From Bradyrhizobium sp. JYMT SZCCT0180 (lineage in GTDB: Bacteria > Pseudomonadota > Alphaproteobacteria > Rhizobiales > Xanthobacteraceae): DNA of 64,000 nucleotides. The notes beneath the pieces were generated by a model. The model was not told where the DNA came from. It ran no database searches and saw nothing but the letters and a program-made list of their open reading frames with translations. Positions 34,313 through 42,115 of this stretch are shown here, in pieces. The stretch is from NCBI RefSeq assembly GCF_018130165.1, contig NZ_JAFCLZ010000001.1, positions 474,001 through 538,000 on the forward strand, written 5' to 3'. How positions within the stretch are numbered: the first letter of the stretch is position 1; every line of letters begins with the position of its first letter. The translations under genes were made by a program, and so were the position numbers.

Positions 34313-35449
34313 ATGACGACATCCAAAAAAGACACCACTTCCAGCCGCCGCCGCTTCCTGAAAGTGGCCGCCGCGGGCGCTGCAGCAACGGTCGCAGCCC
34401 CCAGCGTCGTAAACGCGCAAGGCGCGACCAGCATGCGCTTCCAGAGCACCTGGCCGGCCAAGGATATTTTCCACGAATACGCGCTCGACTACGCCAAGAA
34501 GGTCAACGACATGACGGGCGGCGATCTCAAGATCGAGGTTCTGCCGGCCGGCGCCGTGGTGCCCGCCTTCGGCCTGCTCGAGGCGGTCTCGAAGGGTACG
34601 CTCGACGGTGGACACGGCGTGCTCGCCTATCATTACGGCAAGCAGAACGCGCTCGCGCTGTGGGGCTCCGGTCCCGGCTATGCGATGGACGCCAACATGC
34701 TGCTGGCCTGGCACAAATACGGCGGCGGCAAGGAGCTCCTGGCCAAGCTGTACAGCTCGATCGGCGCCAACGTCGTCTCGTTCCCTTATGGGCCGATGCC
34801 GACCCAGCCGCTCGGCTGGTTCAAGAAGCCGGTCACCAAGGCCGACGACCTGAAGGGCGTCAAGTTCCGGACCGTCGGCATTTCGATCGACGTGTTCACC
34901 GGCATGGGCGCCGCAGTCAACGCCTTGCCCGGCGGTGAAATCGTCGCCGCGCTCGACCGCGGCCTGCTCGATGCCGCCGAATTCAACAACGCCACGTCGG
35001 ACCGCGTCCTCGGCTTCCCCGACGTGTCCAAGATCTGCATGCTGCAGAGCTATCACCAGAATGCCGAGCAGTTCGAGATCATGTTCAACAAAGACAAGTA
35101 CGACGCGCTGCCGGCGAAGATCCGCGCGATCCTCGACAACGCCGCCGAAGCGGCCGGACAGGACATGGCCTGGAAGGCGATCGACCGGTACTCGAAAGAC
35201 TACGCCGAGATGCAGACCAAGGATAACGTCAAGTTCTACAAGACCCCCGACTCGGTGCTGCAGGCGCAGCTCGATATTTACGATCAGGTCGTCGAGAAAA
35301 AGTCGGCGGAGAATCCGCTGTTCAAGGAGATCGTCGCGTCCCAGCTGGCGTTCGCCAAGCGCGCCACGCAGTGGGAGCAGGACACGGTGGTCAGCCGCCG
35401 CATGGCGTATAACCACTACTTCGGACCCAACGCCAAGAAGCGGACCTAA
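34313..35449 (+). CDS. DctP-type TRAP transporter solute receptor with Tat signal
   Basis: Periplasmic receptor (378 aa) of the TRAP system encoded with the next two genes. The ATG at 34313 follows GGGGAGGAAA. Twin-Arg motif SRRRFLKVAAAGA predicts Tat export. Family features: LRFQSTWPAKDIFHEYA-like lobe 1, LDGGHGVLAYHYGKQNAL, and ADDLKGVKFRTVGISIDVFTGMGAAVNALPGGEI, which includes the ligand-binding Arg that contacts carboxylates. LLDAAEFNNATSDRVLGF recalls receptors for 2-oxo/mannonate-type acids (DctP group with a Tat signal); the ligand is not certain. Confidence 0.92.
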   Translation: MTTSKKDTTSSRRRFLKVAAAGAAATVAAPSVVNAQGATSMRFQSTWPAKDIFHEYALDYAKKVNDMTGGDLKIEVLPAGAVVPAFGLLEAVSKGTLDGGHGVLAYHYGKQNALALWGSGPGYAMDANMLLAWHKYGGGKELLAKLYSSIGANVVSFPYGPMPTQPLGWFKKPVTKADDLKGVKFRTVGISIDVFTGMGAAVNALPGGEIVAALDRGLLDAAEFNNATSDRVLGFPDVSKICMLQSYHQNAEQFEIMFNKDKYDALPAKIRAILDNAAEAAGQDMAWKAIDRYSKDYAEMQTKDNVKFYKTPDSVLQAQLDIYDQVVEKKSAENPLFKEIVASQLAFAKRATQWEQDTVVSRRMAYNHYFGPNAKKRT

Positions 35450-35470
35450 AGGCGATAGAATCGGCCAACA

Positions 35471-35504
35471 GACCCCGTCCGGGATGGCAATCCCGGGCGG
35501 GGTC
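35471..35504 (+). terminator. hairpin between receptor and membrane-subunit genes
   Basis: GACCCCGTCCGGGAT (35471-35485) pairs with ATCCCGGGCGGGGTC (35490-35504) with one G-T wobble and a 4-base loop, followed by TTGTATCG. It may partly terminate, or protect the 3' end of, the receptor message, so that receptor output exceeds that of DctQ/DctM. Confidence 0.75.
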
Positions 35505-35639
35505 TTGTATCGTCGGCTTGCCATCGCCTGCGCATTCACGACGTGAACGCGCTCCGACGCGGCGCCGGATTTCAGGTCGGCCATTACGCCCGCCCCGTCC
35601 GGATCATTCCTGCAGCCCGTACCAAGCAGTCCAGATTTC

Positions 35640-36308
35640 ATGAACAGCGACCGTTTTCTGCATACCATCGACGGTATCAGCACCTTTGCCGGCAAGGCGG
35701 CCGCCTGGCTGATCATGGCGCTGATGCTTCTCGTCTGCGCCGAGGTTTTCAAGCGCTACATCCTGAACATGCCGACCGCCTGGATCTTCGATGCGTCGAA
35801 CATGATGTACGGCGCGGCGTTCATGCTCGGCGGCGCCTATACGCTGGCGCAGAACGCCCATGTCCGCGGCGACTTTCTCTATTCCTCGATGCGGCCGCGC
35901 ACCCAGGCCGGGCTCGATCTGGTGCTCTACGTCGTGTTCTTCCTGCCCGGCATCGCGGCGCTGGCTTATTCGGGCTGGGACTACGCCGCGCTGTCCTGGC
36001 GCATCAACGAGCACTCCAACGTGACCGCGGACGGACCGCCGGTCTATCATTTCAAGGCGATGATCCCGCTGGCCGGCATATTGCTGCTGCTGCAAGGGTC
36101 CGCTGAAATCGCGCGCTGCGTCATTTGCCTCAAGACCGGCGTGTGGCCGAGCCGCCTCAAGGACGTCAGCGAGATCGACGTCGTCGAGGAGCAACTGGCG
36201 CTGAGCGAGCATGTCGACGACGAAACGCGCCGCAACGCGATCGAGCATGCGCAGAACATCGAGGAAAGCGCGCGCCAGCGCGGCTTGGGCGGAGCGTCAC
36301 AGCCATGA
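35640..36308 (+). CDS. TRAP transporter small permease (DctQ)
   Basis: 222 aa with about four hydrophobic helices: AAWLIMALMLLVCAEVFKRYIL, IFDASNMMYGAAFMLGGAYTL, AGLDLVLYVVFFLPGIAALAYSGW and MIPLAGILLLLQGSAEIARC. The stretch RGDFLYSSMRPRTQAGLD between helices is the usual conserved DctQ loop. A charged C-terminal tail of about 65 residues (VVEEQLALSEHVDDETRR) exceeds most small subunits. The stop overlaps the start of dctM by ATGA, so the two are translationally coupled. Works with DctP (34313) and DctM (36305). Confidence 0.9.
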   Translation: MNSDRFLHTIDGISTFAGKAAAWLIMALMLLVCAEVFKRYILNMPTAWIFDASNMMYGAAFMLGGAYTLAQNAHVRGDFLYSSMRPRTQAGLDLVLYVVFFLPGIAALAYSGWDYAALSWRINEHSNVTADGPPVYHFKAMIPLAGILLLLQGSAEIARCVICLKTGVWPSRLKDVSEIDVVEEQLALSEHVDDETRRNAIEHAQNIEESARQRGLGGASQP

Positions 36309-38173
36309 GCGATCCGGCACTCGGGCTTTTGATGCTCGGACTCATCGTCGTCGTCATCATCATGGGTTTCCCCACGGCGTTCACGCTGATGGGGCTCGGC
36401 ATGTTCTTCGGCTTCTTCGCCTATTACCGCGCCGGCGAATCCTGGGCCGATAACCACATCTTCGACCTGATGGTCCAGCGCACCTATGGCGCGATGACCA
36501 ACGACGTCCTGATCTCCATCCCGCTGTTCGTCCTGATGGGCTACGTGATGGAGCGCGGCGCGCTGGTGGACAAGATGTTCTACGCCATCCAGCTGGCGTT
36601 CCGGCGGGTGCCGGCGGCGCTCGCGGTCGCCTCGTTGATCGTCTGCACCTTCTGGGGCATTGCCTCTGGCCTCGTCGGCGCCGTCGTGGTGCTGATGGGC
36701 GTCATCGCCTTCAACCCGATGCTCAAGGCCGGCTATGACGTGAAGCTCGCCTCCGGCGTCATCACCGCCGGCGGCACGCTCGGTATCCTGATCCCGCCCT
36801 CGGTCATGATCATCGTCTATGCGGCGGTCGCCGGGCAATCGGTGGTGAAGCTGTACGCCGCCGCGATGTTTCCGAGTTTCTTCCTGGCGTTTCTCTACCT
36901 CGTCTACATCGTCGGCTGGGCGCTGATTAACCCCAAAATCGCGCCAAAACTGCCGGAGAGCGAAACCCGGGTGCCGGTGCGCCCGTGGGTGACGCAGATC
37001 CAGCAGCTGTATTCCCGCAAGATGCTGCCGGCGTTGCTGGCCGCGACGGTGGTCCCGTCGCGGGCCCTTGCCATCACGGTGGATGGCGCCCGGCTCGGCT
37101 ACGGCACGATCCTCAAGAGCCTGTCGTTCGCGCTGGTCCCGCTGGTCATGACGCTCGGCACCCTGTGGGGCATCTGGTGGTACGTCGTGATCCACCAGCA
37201 GCCGGACGCGCCCACCGCCATCGAGCGCAGCGAGGCTCCGACCCCGCTCGGACAGGGCGCGCCGAGCAGCGAGCCGGTCGAGGAAAAGCTTCAGGAACTG
37301 GGCAGCTCGGTCCAGCAGTCCGGCGCAGCCAAAAAGGGCGAGCCGGAAGTGCTGCAGCAGATGGGCAATCTGCAGAGCGAAAGCGCCGCTCCGCCGTCGG
37401 CGTCCGGGCCGCCTGAAGGCTTTTATCTGTATTTCGGGTTCACCGCGGCCGTCCTGCTGCTGCTGCTGTTCTACTATTACGCGATCATGGAGGCCGAGCA
37501 GTTCGAGGTGCTGCGGCTCTTGATCACCTCGGTGATGCCGCTTGGCCTGCTGACCGTGATCGTGCTCGCCGTGATCCTGTTCGGCATCACGACCGCGACG
37601 GAATCGGCGGCGGTGGGCGCCGCCGGCGCCTTCCTGCTGGCGTTCCATGCCCGCACGCTGAACTGGAAAAAGACCAAGGAGGCGGTGTTCCTCACCCTCA
37701 AGACGACGTCGATGGTGTGCTGGCTGTTCGTCGGCTCGGCGCTGTTCTCGGCGGTGTTCGCCATTCTCGGCGGCCAGGCGCTGCTGGAAAGCTGGGTGCT
37801 GTCGCTCAATTTGACGCCGCTTCAGTTCATGATCCTGTCGCAGGCGATCATCTTCGTCCTGGGCTGGCCGCTGGAATGGACCGAGATCATCGTGATCTTC
37901 GTGCCGATCTTCCTGCCGATGCTCAAGCACTTCAGCGTCGACCCGATCTTGTGGGGCGTGCTGGTGTTCGTGAACCTGCAGGCGGCCTTCCTGTCGCCGC
38001 CGGTGGCGATGTCGGCGTTCTACCTCAAAGGCGTCGCGCCCAAACACGTCACGCTGAACCAGATCTTTTCCGGCATGATGCCTTACATGTTCATCGTGAT
38101 CGTCTGCATGGTCTTCATGTATATCTGGCCGGGCATGACGCTGTGGCTGCCAAAATATCTGTACGGCGGTTAG
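36305..38173 (+). CDS. TRAP transporter large permease (DctM) with long central insertion
   Basis: 622 aa, well above the usual 425-435 of DctM. First part, to about residue 205, is standard: MGFPTAFTLMGLGMFFGF, SIPLFVLMGYVMERGALVDKM, IASGLVGAVVVLMGVIAF, ASGVITAGGTLGILIPPSVMIIVY. A segment of about 200 residues follows, with one or two extra hydrophobic helices (LSFALVPLVMTLGTLWGIWWYVV and FYLYFGFTAAVLLLLLFYYYAI) flanking a Pro/Ser/Gln-rich soluble loop (SEPVEEKLQELGSSVQQSG). The normal C-terminal half then resumes with TATESAAVGAAGAFLL and LSPPVAMSAFYLKG. Start ATG overlaps the dctQ stop. Confidence 0.9.
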   Translation: MSDPALGLLMLGLIVVVIIMGFPTAFTLMGLGMFFGFFAYYRAGESWADNHIFDLMVQRTYGAMTNDVLISIPLFVLMGYVMERGALVDKMFYAIQLAFRRVPAALAVASLIVCTFWGIASGLVGAVVVLMGVIAFNPMLKAGYDVKLASGVITAGGTLGILIPPSVMIIVYAAVAGQSVVKLYAAAMFPSFFLAFLYLVYIVGWALINPKIAPKLPESETRVPVRPWVTQIQQLYSRKMLPALLAATVVPSRALAITVDGARLGYGTILKSLSFALVPLVMTLGTLWGIWWYVVIHQQPDAPTAIERSEAPTPLGQGAPSSEPVEEKLQELGSSVQQSGAAKKGEPEVLQQMGNLQSESAAPPSASGPPEGFYLYFGFTAAVLLLLLFYYYAIMEAEQFEVLRLLITSVMPLGLLTVIVLAVILFGITTATESAAVGAAGAFLLAFHARTLNWKKTKEAVFLTLKTTSMVCWLFVGSALFSAVFAILGGQALLESWVLSLNLTPLQFMILSQAIIFVLGWPLEWTEIIVIFVPIFLPMLKHFSVDPILWGVLVFVNLQAAFLSPPVAMSAFYLKGVAPKHVTLNQIFSGMMPYMFIVIVCMVFMYIWPGMTLWLPKYLYGG

Positions 38174-38268
38174 GCCGGGTTCCAGTTTTCAGGGAACAAC
38201 GGCCTCAACGGGCCGTTATCCCCCTCCGACGTGCGGCGAACGCAGCCGCAAACCAGTGGAGGATTCCG

Positions 38269-38370
38269 ATGGAACCGATCCTGGGTTTTGAACCGATCCT
38301 GATCGTTGTTGTCGTGGTGGCGTTGTTTAGCGGCGGCCACTATTTGGGCCGACGTCACGGCCACTGGTGA
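38269..38370 (+). CDS. 33-residue single-helix membrane protein
   Basis: The ATG at 38269 has GTGGAGGA six bases upstream. The 33-aa product starts MEPILGFEPILIVVVVVALF and ends in a Gly/His/Arg-rich tail (GHYLGRRHGHW). One TM helix of about 14-17 residues is predicted, with a basic, His-rich C-terminus on one side. It lies between dctM and a DUF1488 gene, which begins 4 bp after its stop, so the two may be translated from one message. No known family is recognised. Confidence 0.6.
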   Translation: MEPILGFEPILIVVVVVALFSGGHYLGRRHGHW

Positions 38371-38374
38371 CCAC

Positions 38375-38635
38375 ATGATCGATTTTCCGAACCATAGCCG
38401 CAGCTATGACCACACCAGGCGCGCGGTGCGGTTCTGGGGCTATGACAGCGCGATCGAGGCCTCGTTCTATGTCCACGAGACGGCGCTGGCGCGAATCCAG
38501 CCGGGCATTCCGCTCGATGAATCCGGCTGCCTGAACGCCTTCGACGCCAACCGCGACAGGATCTGCGCCGCCGCCGCCCGGGTTTACGTACGCGGCAGCC
38601 GCGGCTCCTACGATCTCGGCGCGGCAAACTTCTGA
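38375..38635 (+). CDS. DUF1488 family protein
   Basis: 86-aa protein from the ATG at 38375. MIDFPNHSRSYDHTRRAVRF, GYDSAIEASFYVHETALARI and LNAFDANRDRICAAAARVY match DUF1488, a small cytoplasmic family of Rhizobiales and relatives with unknown function. The open frame continues upstream into the 33-aa gene region, but the ATG matches the family start. Convergent with the small gene at 38649. Confidence 0.85.
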   Translation: MIDFPNHSRSYDHTRRAVRFWGYDSAIEASFYVHETALARIQPGIPLDESGCLNAFDANRDRICAAAARVYVRGSRGSYDLGAANF

Positions 38636-38648
38636 GGAGGTAACGGCC

Positions 38649-38876
38649 TCAATCCGCCGGGCACAGCCCCTCTTCGATCGCGGCCGATTGCAATTGGCCG
38701 GCGTCGGTGATGCCCGCCGCGGCGGTTGCCAGGATACGCGACGCCATCTTGACCTTGATTGCGGGCGTGGCGGGCTTGCCCGACGCACTGTCGACATGGG
38801 CCGACGCCGCTTCCAGCACCGATCTCATCATTGAAACCAGTTCCGGATTGAAGTTGTTCGGCGAAATCTTGGTCAT
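38649..38876 (-). CDS. small helical protein of unknown function
   Basis: 75 aa, start ATG 38876 chosen for GGGAG five bases upstream (a further ATG at 38882 gives two extra residues). The protein MTKISPNNFNPELVSMMRSV continues with an amphipathic helix and ends ATAAAGITDAGQLQSAAIEE-type helix and GLCPAD. It looks cytoplasmic and all-alpha. Homologues are common in Bradyrhizobium as hypothetical proteins (recollection); no function is known. Confidence 0.7.
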   Translation of the reverse strand: MTKISPNNFNPELVSMMRSVLEAASAHVDSASGKPATPAIKVKMASRILATAAAGITDAGQLQSAAIEEGLCPAD

Positions 38877-39037
38877 GCGCACTCCCGTTGGCGCTCATGT
38901 AGCGCGGCAACGTGACTCCAATACGACCCTGGTGTGAAGGATCGCCTTAGAGGTTAAGGACCCGGCTTCGCCTAAGAGGGCTACGCCGGGCGCGGCCCGG
39001 CTTGCTCTGATTCAATTTTCAAATAGCCCTCCTATTG

Positions 39038-39179
39038 GTCGTCCCGGCGAACTCAGATGCGCAATTGCGCATCGGGGGACCCATACGCCGCGGCAGTCGT
39101 TGTTGGCAGAAGGTCTCTAACGTCAGCGCTTTAACCGATGGGCCGCGGCGTATGGGTCCCGGGTCAAGCCCGGGACGAC
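39038..39179. repeat. palindromic intergenic repeat, family D (copy 2)
   Basis: GTCGTCCCGGCG at the left and CGGGACGAC at the right, with ACCCATACGCCGCGGC pairing to GCCGCGGCGTATGGGT. It matches the element at 29243-29362 in plan and in the ACCCATAC/GTATGGGT core, with an added ATGCGCAATTGCGCAT palindrome. Confidence 0.82.
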
Positions 39180-39640
39180 GGCGGTGTTTGTTGTTGCACC
39201 ATCACGTGAACGCAGCTTCGCGTTCTCGCGACGCGACGCGCCCGAGCTTTGCCAGAAATTTCCTTGCCCTCGAAAAGAGAGGGCGCAGGGAAGACCGGGT
39301 GCGCGCTGCACCCGCGGTCTCGTGTGCAATTGTGCATAAGAATGCGCACACGAGCATACAGGTCCAGCGGAGAGCATCCGGCCTTCCCTGCGCAATGGCT
39401 TTACGGCTTATAACGCGCTCTCCCCGGTGAGACGGCCTCTATTGCCACCGTCGCCCCTCGGAAGCGTTAGCTCCCGCGGGACTTGACGCCGTTACGGGCG
39501 CCAGGACCACACGCTTTCGCCGTACGCTCCAGCCGCGACCGTCAATCGCAACTGTCACGTCCACCGCAACCCGCCCCTCGTCGTGACGACGGCCGACGCC
39601 CCTCTTGATAGGACGGGATGCGCAAATTCGTAGAGATGAT
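39180..39640. repeat. non-coding segment, likely dispersed element
   Basis: Contains palindromic bits such as GCGAACGCAG...CGCGTTCTCGCG, CGCACACGAGC/GTGCGCATTC and CTCCCCGG/CCGGGGAG-like pairs, and a T-free, C-rich stretch (39540-39600). From memory I associate this CTTCCCTGCGCAATGGCTTT context with a sequence repeated many times in Bradyrhizobium genomes, but cannot verify it here. Confidence 0.45.
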
Positions 39641-39705
39641 TTGCCCGACGAGGAAAGCGGAATTTTGCCCGTCGGGTTAATTTGTCGCACTACTGTCTCC
39701 ATCTC

Positions 39706-39816
39706 GTCATTGCGAGCCACCGGGTCGCGCGCATGCGCGCCCGATGACAGGCTCCGCGAAGCAATCCATGCCTCGGCTTGGCGCAATATGGATTGCTTCG
39801 CTGCGCTCGCAATGAC
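39706..39816. repeat. palindromic intergenic repeat, family E (copy 2)
   Basis: GTCATTGCGAGCCACCGGGT at the left and GCTGCGCTCGCAATGAC at the right; AAGCAATCCAT pairs with ATGGATTGCTT. Same plan as 31681-31761, with a 30-bp insertion carrying GCGCGCATGCGCGC. Confidence 0.85.
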
Positions 39817-39823
39817 GTAGGCA

Positions 39824-39946
39824 GTCATTCCGGGGCTCGCGAAGCGAGAACCCGGAATCCATCCGACGGCAGAGCATGTGGCCCGATGGATTCCGGGCTC
39901 GCGCTACGCGCGCCCTCAGATGCGCAATCGCGCATCGGGGAATGAC
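39824..39946. repeat. palindromic intergenic repeat, family B/C
   Basis: GTCATTCCGGGGCTCGCGAA at the left and CGCATCGGGGAATGAC at the right, with CCGGAATCCATC pairing to GATGGATTCCGG in the middle. It abuts the family E copy by eight bases, so two different elements stand back to back. Confidence 0.82.
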
Positions 39947-40043
39947 GGAGGCCCATCTTTCGAAACATTAACTTCACCGCCAGCGTCCCGTAATGGCGGG
40001 GCTGGTAATCGTGCGGCCGACCAACAAAACGCGAGGTTTCGTT

Positions 40044-40349
40044 GTGGGACGTGCGTTGGAATACAATTTTACAACGCTGCGAATTTCCCGAGCCTATGTC
40101 AGCCTGGTGTCCCGCCCCGAGGGTGAGGCGGTTTCCCTGGCGTGGATCGGCGATTATGAAATTCGCATGCACGCAGCCTCAGCGGCTTGCGCCGCAAGGC
40201 AGCCGCTTTTTATCGTCGAGATCTTCGACCATGACGCGCAACTCTTTATCGACAGTCGCGCGTGCCACACCCTTGCGGAGGGCGCCGTCGCGTTCGACGA
40301 ATTCCTGCATCTGGCGGAGCCGGTAGCAGGCGGACCGCACGACATGTAG
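40044..40349 (+). CDS. hypothetical cytoplasmic protein
   Basis: About 101 aa from the GTG at 40044, which has GCGAGG upstream; an ATG at 39993 in the same frame gives 118 aa without a ribosome binding site and runs close to a palindrome. The product contains EYNFTTLRISRAYVSLVSRP, a beta-rich part (FIVEIFDHDAQLFIDSRAC) and a helical C-terminus (AEGAVAFDEFLHLAE). No family is recognised. Convergent with the nitrobindin-like gene 15 bp away. Confidence 0.5.
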   Translation: MGRALEYNFTTLRISRAYVSLVSRPEGEAVSLAWIGDYEIRMHAASAACAARQPLFIVEIFDHDAQLFIDSRACHTLAEGAVAFDEFLHLAEPVAGGPHDM

Positions 40350-40363
40350 ATGGTCGGATTTCG

Positions 40364-41020
40364 CTATCTTGTCTCCGCCCGATCTTTCAGGATGACAGCC
40401 AGCGGATTGGGTACCGCCGCCCCGATGAGCTTCAAGGTGTTGGTGTCGTGATGATTGAACGGGCGATCCCGGCCCTTCACCAGAAGCTCGGTTTCAAGGA
40501 GATAGGTCCAACTACCGTCTTCGTTGAAGGTGATGTCGCATCGGTAGCTTTCCGTGCGGAAAGCTTCGTCCAAAAATTCCGTCGAGCAGATTCCGTAGCG
40601 CGTATCGCCGCGCTTCGCCGTGACCGAGATTCGCCTGTCGTCCGGCTTCGCATGGCCCGCTGCGAGCAAGACCTGGCCTCGCGGAATGGTCACGCTTTGC
40701 AGGATCAGGCCGGTTGCGGGCTCCCAGAGCCAATAGCCGACCTGATCGTGGAAGGTGATGTCTTCCTCCGGCGTGTTGATGTGGACGTGATAGCGCAAGC
40801 CATAAAACAGCTGCGGTCCGTTGGCCTGCGGATCGATCGGGTCCATCCGGACATGCTCGCGAAACACCCGACGCTCCGGGCCGTCGGCCTTGGGGTTGAC
40901 GTCCACGCCCTTGTCCGCCTGCCAGATACCCGCCAGATGACGAAGCGGTCCGAGATTGGCGAGGCTATCCGGCGATACGTTGTCGGGCTCGGTAAAGATG
41001 TCGGCGGGAATGGGCAGCAT
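40364..41020 (-). CDS. nitrobindin-like heme-binding beta-barrel protein (FABP/DUF1794)
   Basis: 218 aa beta-barrel protein. The N-terminal part LGPLRHLAGIWQADKGVDV holds the GxW element of this lipocalin-like fold. Family marks further on are FHDQVGYWLWEPATGLILQS, a GQVLLAAGHA strand and THHDTNTLKLI-like C-terminal strand (here NHHDTNTLKLIG) with the candidate proximal His for heme. The family includes THAP4 and nitrobindins that bind ferric heme and NO or peroxynitrite; the heme role here is an inference. Monocistronic. Confidence 0.82.
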   Translation of the reverse strand: MLPIPADIFTEPDNVSPDSLANLGPLRHLAGIWQADKGVDVNPKADGPERRVFREHVRMDPIDPQANGPQLFYGLRYHVHINTPEEDITFHDQVGYWLWEPATGLILQSVTIPRGQVLLAAGHAKPDDRRISVTAKRGDTRYGICSTEFLDEAFRTESYRCDITFNEDGSWTYLLETELLVKGRDRPFNHHDTNTLKLIGAAVPNPLAVILKDRAETR

Positions 41021-41197
41021 AGGAAAACCTCGCGTGATGGCGGTTTCGGCAATATCAGGCTTCCCGGGCGATTACGTCGCCATTTCGGTGTCCGCCCGCT
41101 ATAAGCTTAAATTGCACTCGCCAGAGCGACAAGTCGCGCAGGAAAACAGCGGGTATGCGTCGGCAATGTCTGCCGGCGATCGGGCGTGGAAATAATC

Positions 41198-41533
41198 ATG
41201 ATCAAGAACGGGCTTTATTCGTTATCTGCCAAATCCCGCGACGGCGTGGCCGATGACGTCGGCGGCATCCTGATCTTCCGCGACGGCCAGATCCACGGCG
41301 GCGACGCGTATGTCTATTACACCGGCAGCTATGAGTGCTCCGGTGGAAGCTGGAAAGGCAAGATGACCAGCAACGAACATACCCCGACAGACCGACCGAT
41401 GGTGGCCCGCGTGCAGTACATCGGATTTTTTGGCACCTACAACGACGCCGGCGCCAAGGTCGATGCTATGGCCCTCGTTGGTGATCAGGGGATTCGGTAT
41501 GATGCGGTGTTGCGGTTGTTGGTGGCGGGGTGA
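41198..41533 (+). CDS. GrlR-like small regulatory-fold protein
   Basis: 111 aa from ATG 41198 (an in-frame GTG at 41186 adds four residues). MIKNGLYSLSAKSRDGVADD, ILIFRDGQIHGGDAYVYYTG and SGGSWKGKMTSNEHTPT follow the beta-barrel pattern of the GrlR family, first described as an antagonist of GrlA in type III secretion control of enteropathogens. Rhizobial members exist without secretion loci nearby, so the regulatory role cannot be transferred. Single gene. Confidence 0.78.
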   Translation: MIKNGLYSLSAKSRDGVADDVGGILIFRDGQIHGGDAYVYYTGSYECSGGSWKGKMTSNEHTPTDRPMVARVQYIGFFGTYNDAGAKVDAMALVGDQGIRYDAVLRLLVAG

Positions 41534-41701
41534 GTTTGATGCGGAGCTGCGCGTGCCGCGCACGCGATAATGTTTAGTTCACTGTCACGCATCTAGCTCA
41601 CAGCAGCGAATTACGGCTTCGTCTCCAATTACGGCTGCGTCGCTGCCCCGTGGCCCTGCTATGATCCCATCCTGCCGCCTGGCGAACGAGGAGGGAAACC
41701 A

Positions 41702-42073
41702 ATGACGATCGTGGTCGGTACTCTCGTCGCGCTGCTTGGACTTGTCCTCGTCGTGGTGGGGCTTGGAATCTTCTTCATCTTCCGAGTGGGGCTTCGCGTC
41801 TTCGATCAGGCGCTGAAGACCGAGGTTGCCGGGCAAGGCCGTGAGCAGGTTGAGCGCGCGGCGATGAAGATCAAAAACCCGTTGGTGCGCCGGTTCGTGC
41901 TTCGGCATCTCGTTGCGGCCGGCGGGGCGCTGGCGGTATCGCTGGTGCGGGGCGCGATCCAATCGCGCATGCGAACGGGGCTTTGGGCGGCGGTTGCAGG
42001 CCTCGCCGCGTTGATCGGCGCGTTCTTTACGGGAAGGTGGCTACCGCTCGTCTGGGCGGGCGCGGGCGGCTGA
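41702..42073 (+). CDS. small membrane protein, unknown function
   Basis: 123 aa. The ATG at 41702 has GAGGAGGGAAA upstream, the strongest ribosome binding site of this region. N-terminal TM helix VGTLVALLGLVLVVVGLGIFFIF, a basic amphipathic segment (KTEVAGQGREQVERAAMKIKN) and two further hydrophobic stretches (HLVAAGGALAVSLVRGAI; GLWAAVAGLAALIGAFFTG). No family recognised. The preceding 168 bp show nothing notable. Confidence 0.72.
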   Translation: MTIVVGTLVALLGLVLVVVGLGIFFIFRVGLRVFDQALKTEVAGQGREQVERAAMKIKNPLVRRFVLRHLVAAGGALAVSLVRGAIQSRMRTGLWAAVAGLAALIGAFFTGRWLPLVWAGAGG

Positions 42074-42115
42074 GCCGCGAGCAGGAGCAGGCGCTACGGC
42101 TGAACAAGCCGGCAC

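Larger units (their letters stand above)
38877..39992. other. gene-free repeat block
   Basis: About 1.1 kb with no credible gene. It contains a family D palindrome (39038-39179), a 450-bp segment (39180-39640) with GC-rich inverted pieces and no long native-looking frame, a family E palindrome (39706-39816) and a family B/C palindrome (39824-39946). Open frames over this stretch are rich in Arg/Ser/Pro and change frame with each repeat, as expected for non-coding palindromes. Confidence 0.75.

Noticed and set aside
39123..39430. Small genes inside the repeat block
   Set aside because: The frames are rich in Arg, Ser and Cys, change with each palindrome and have no ribosome binding site.
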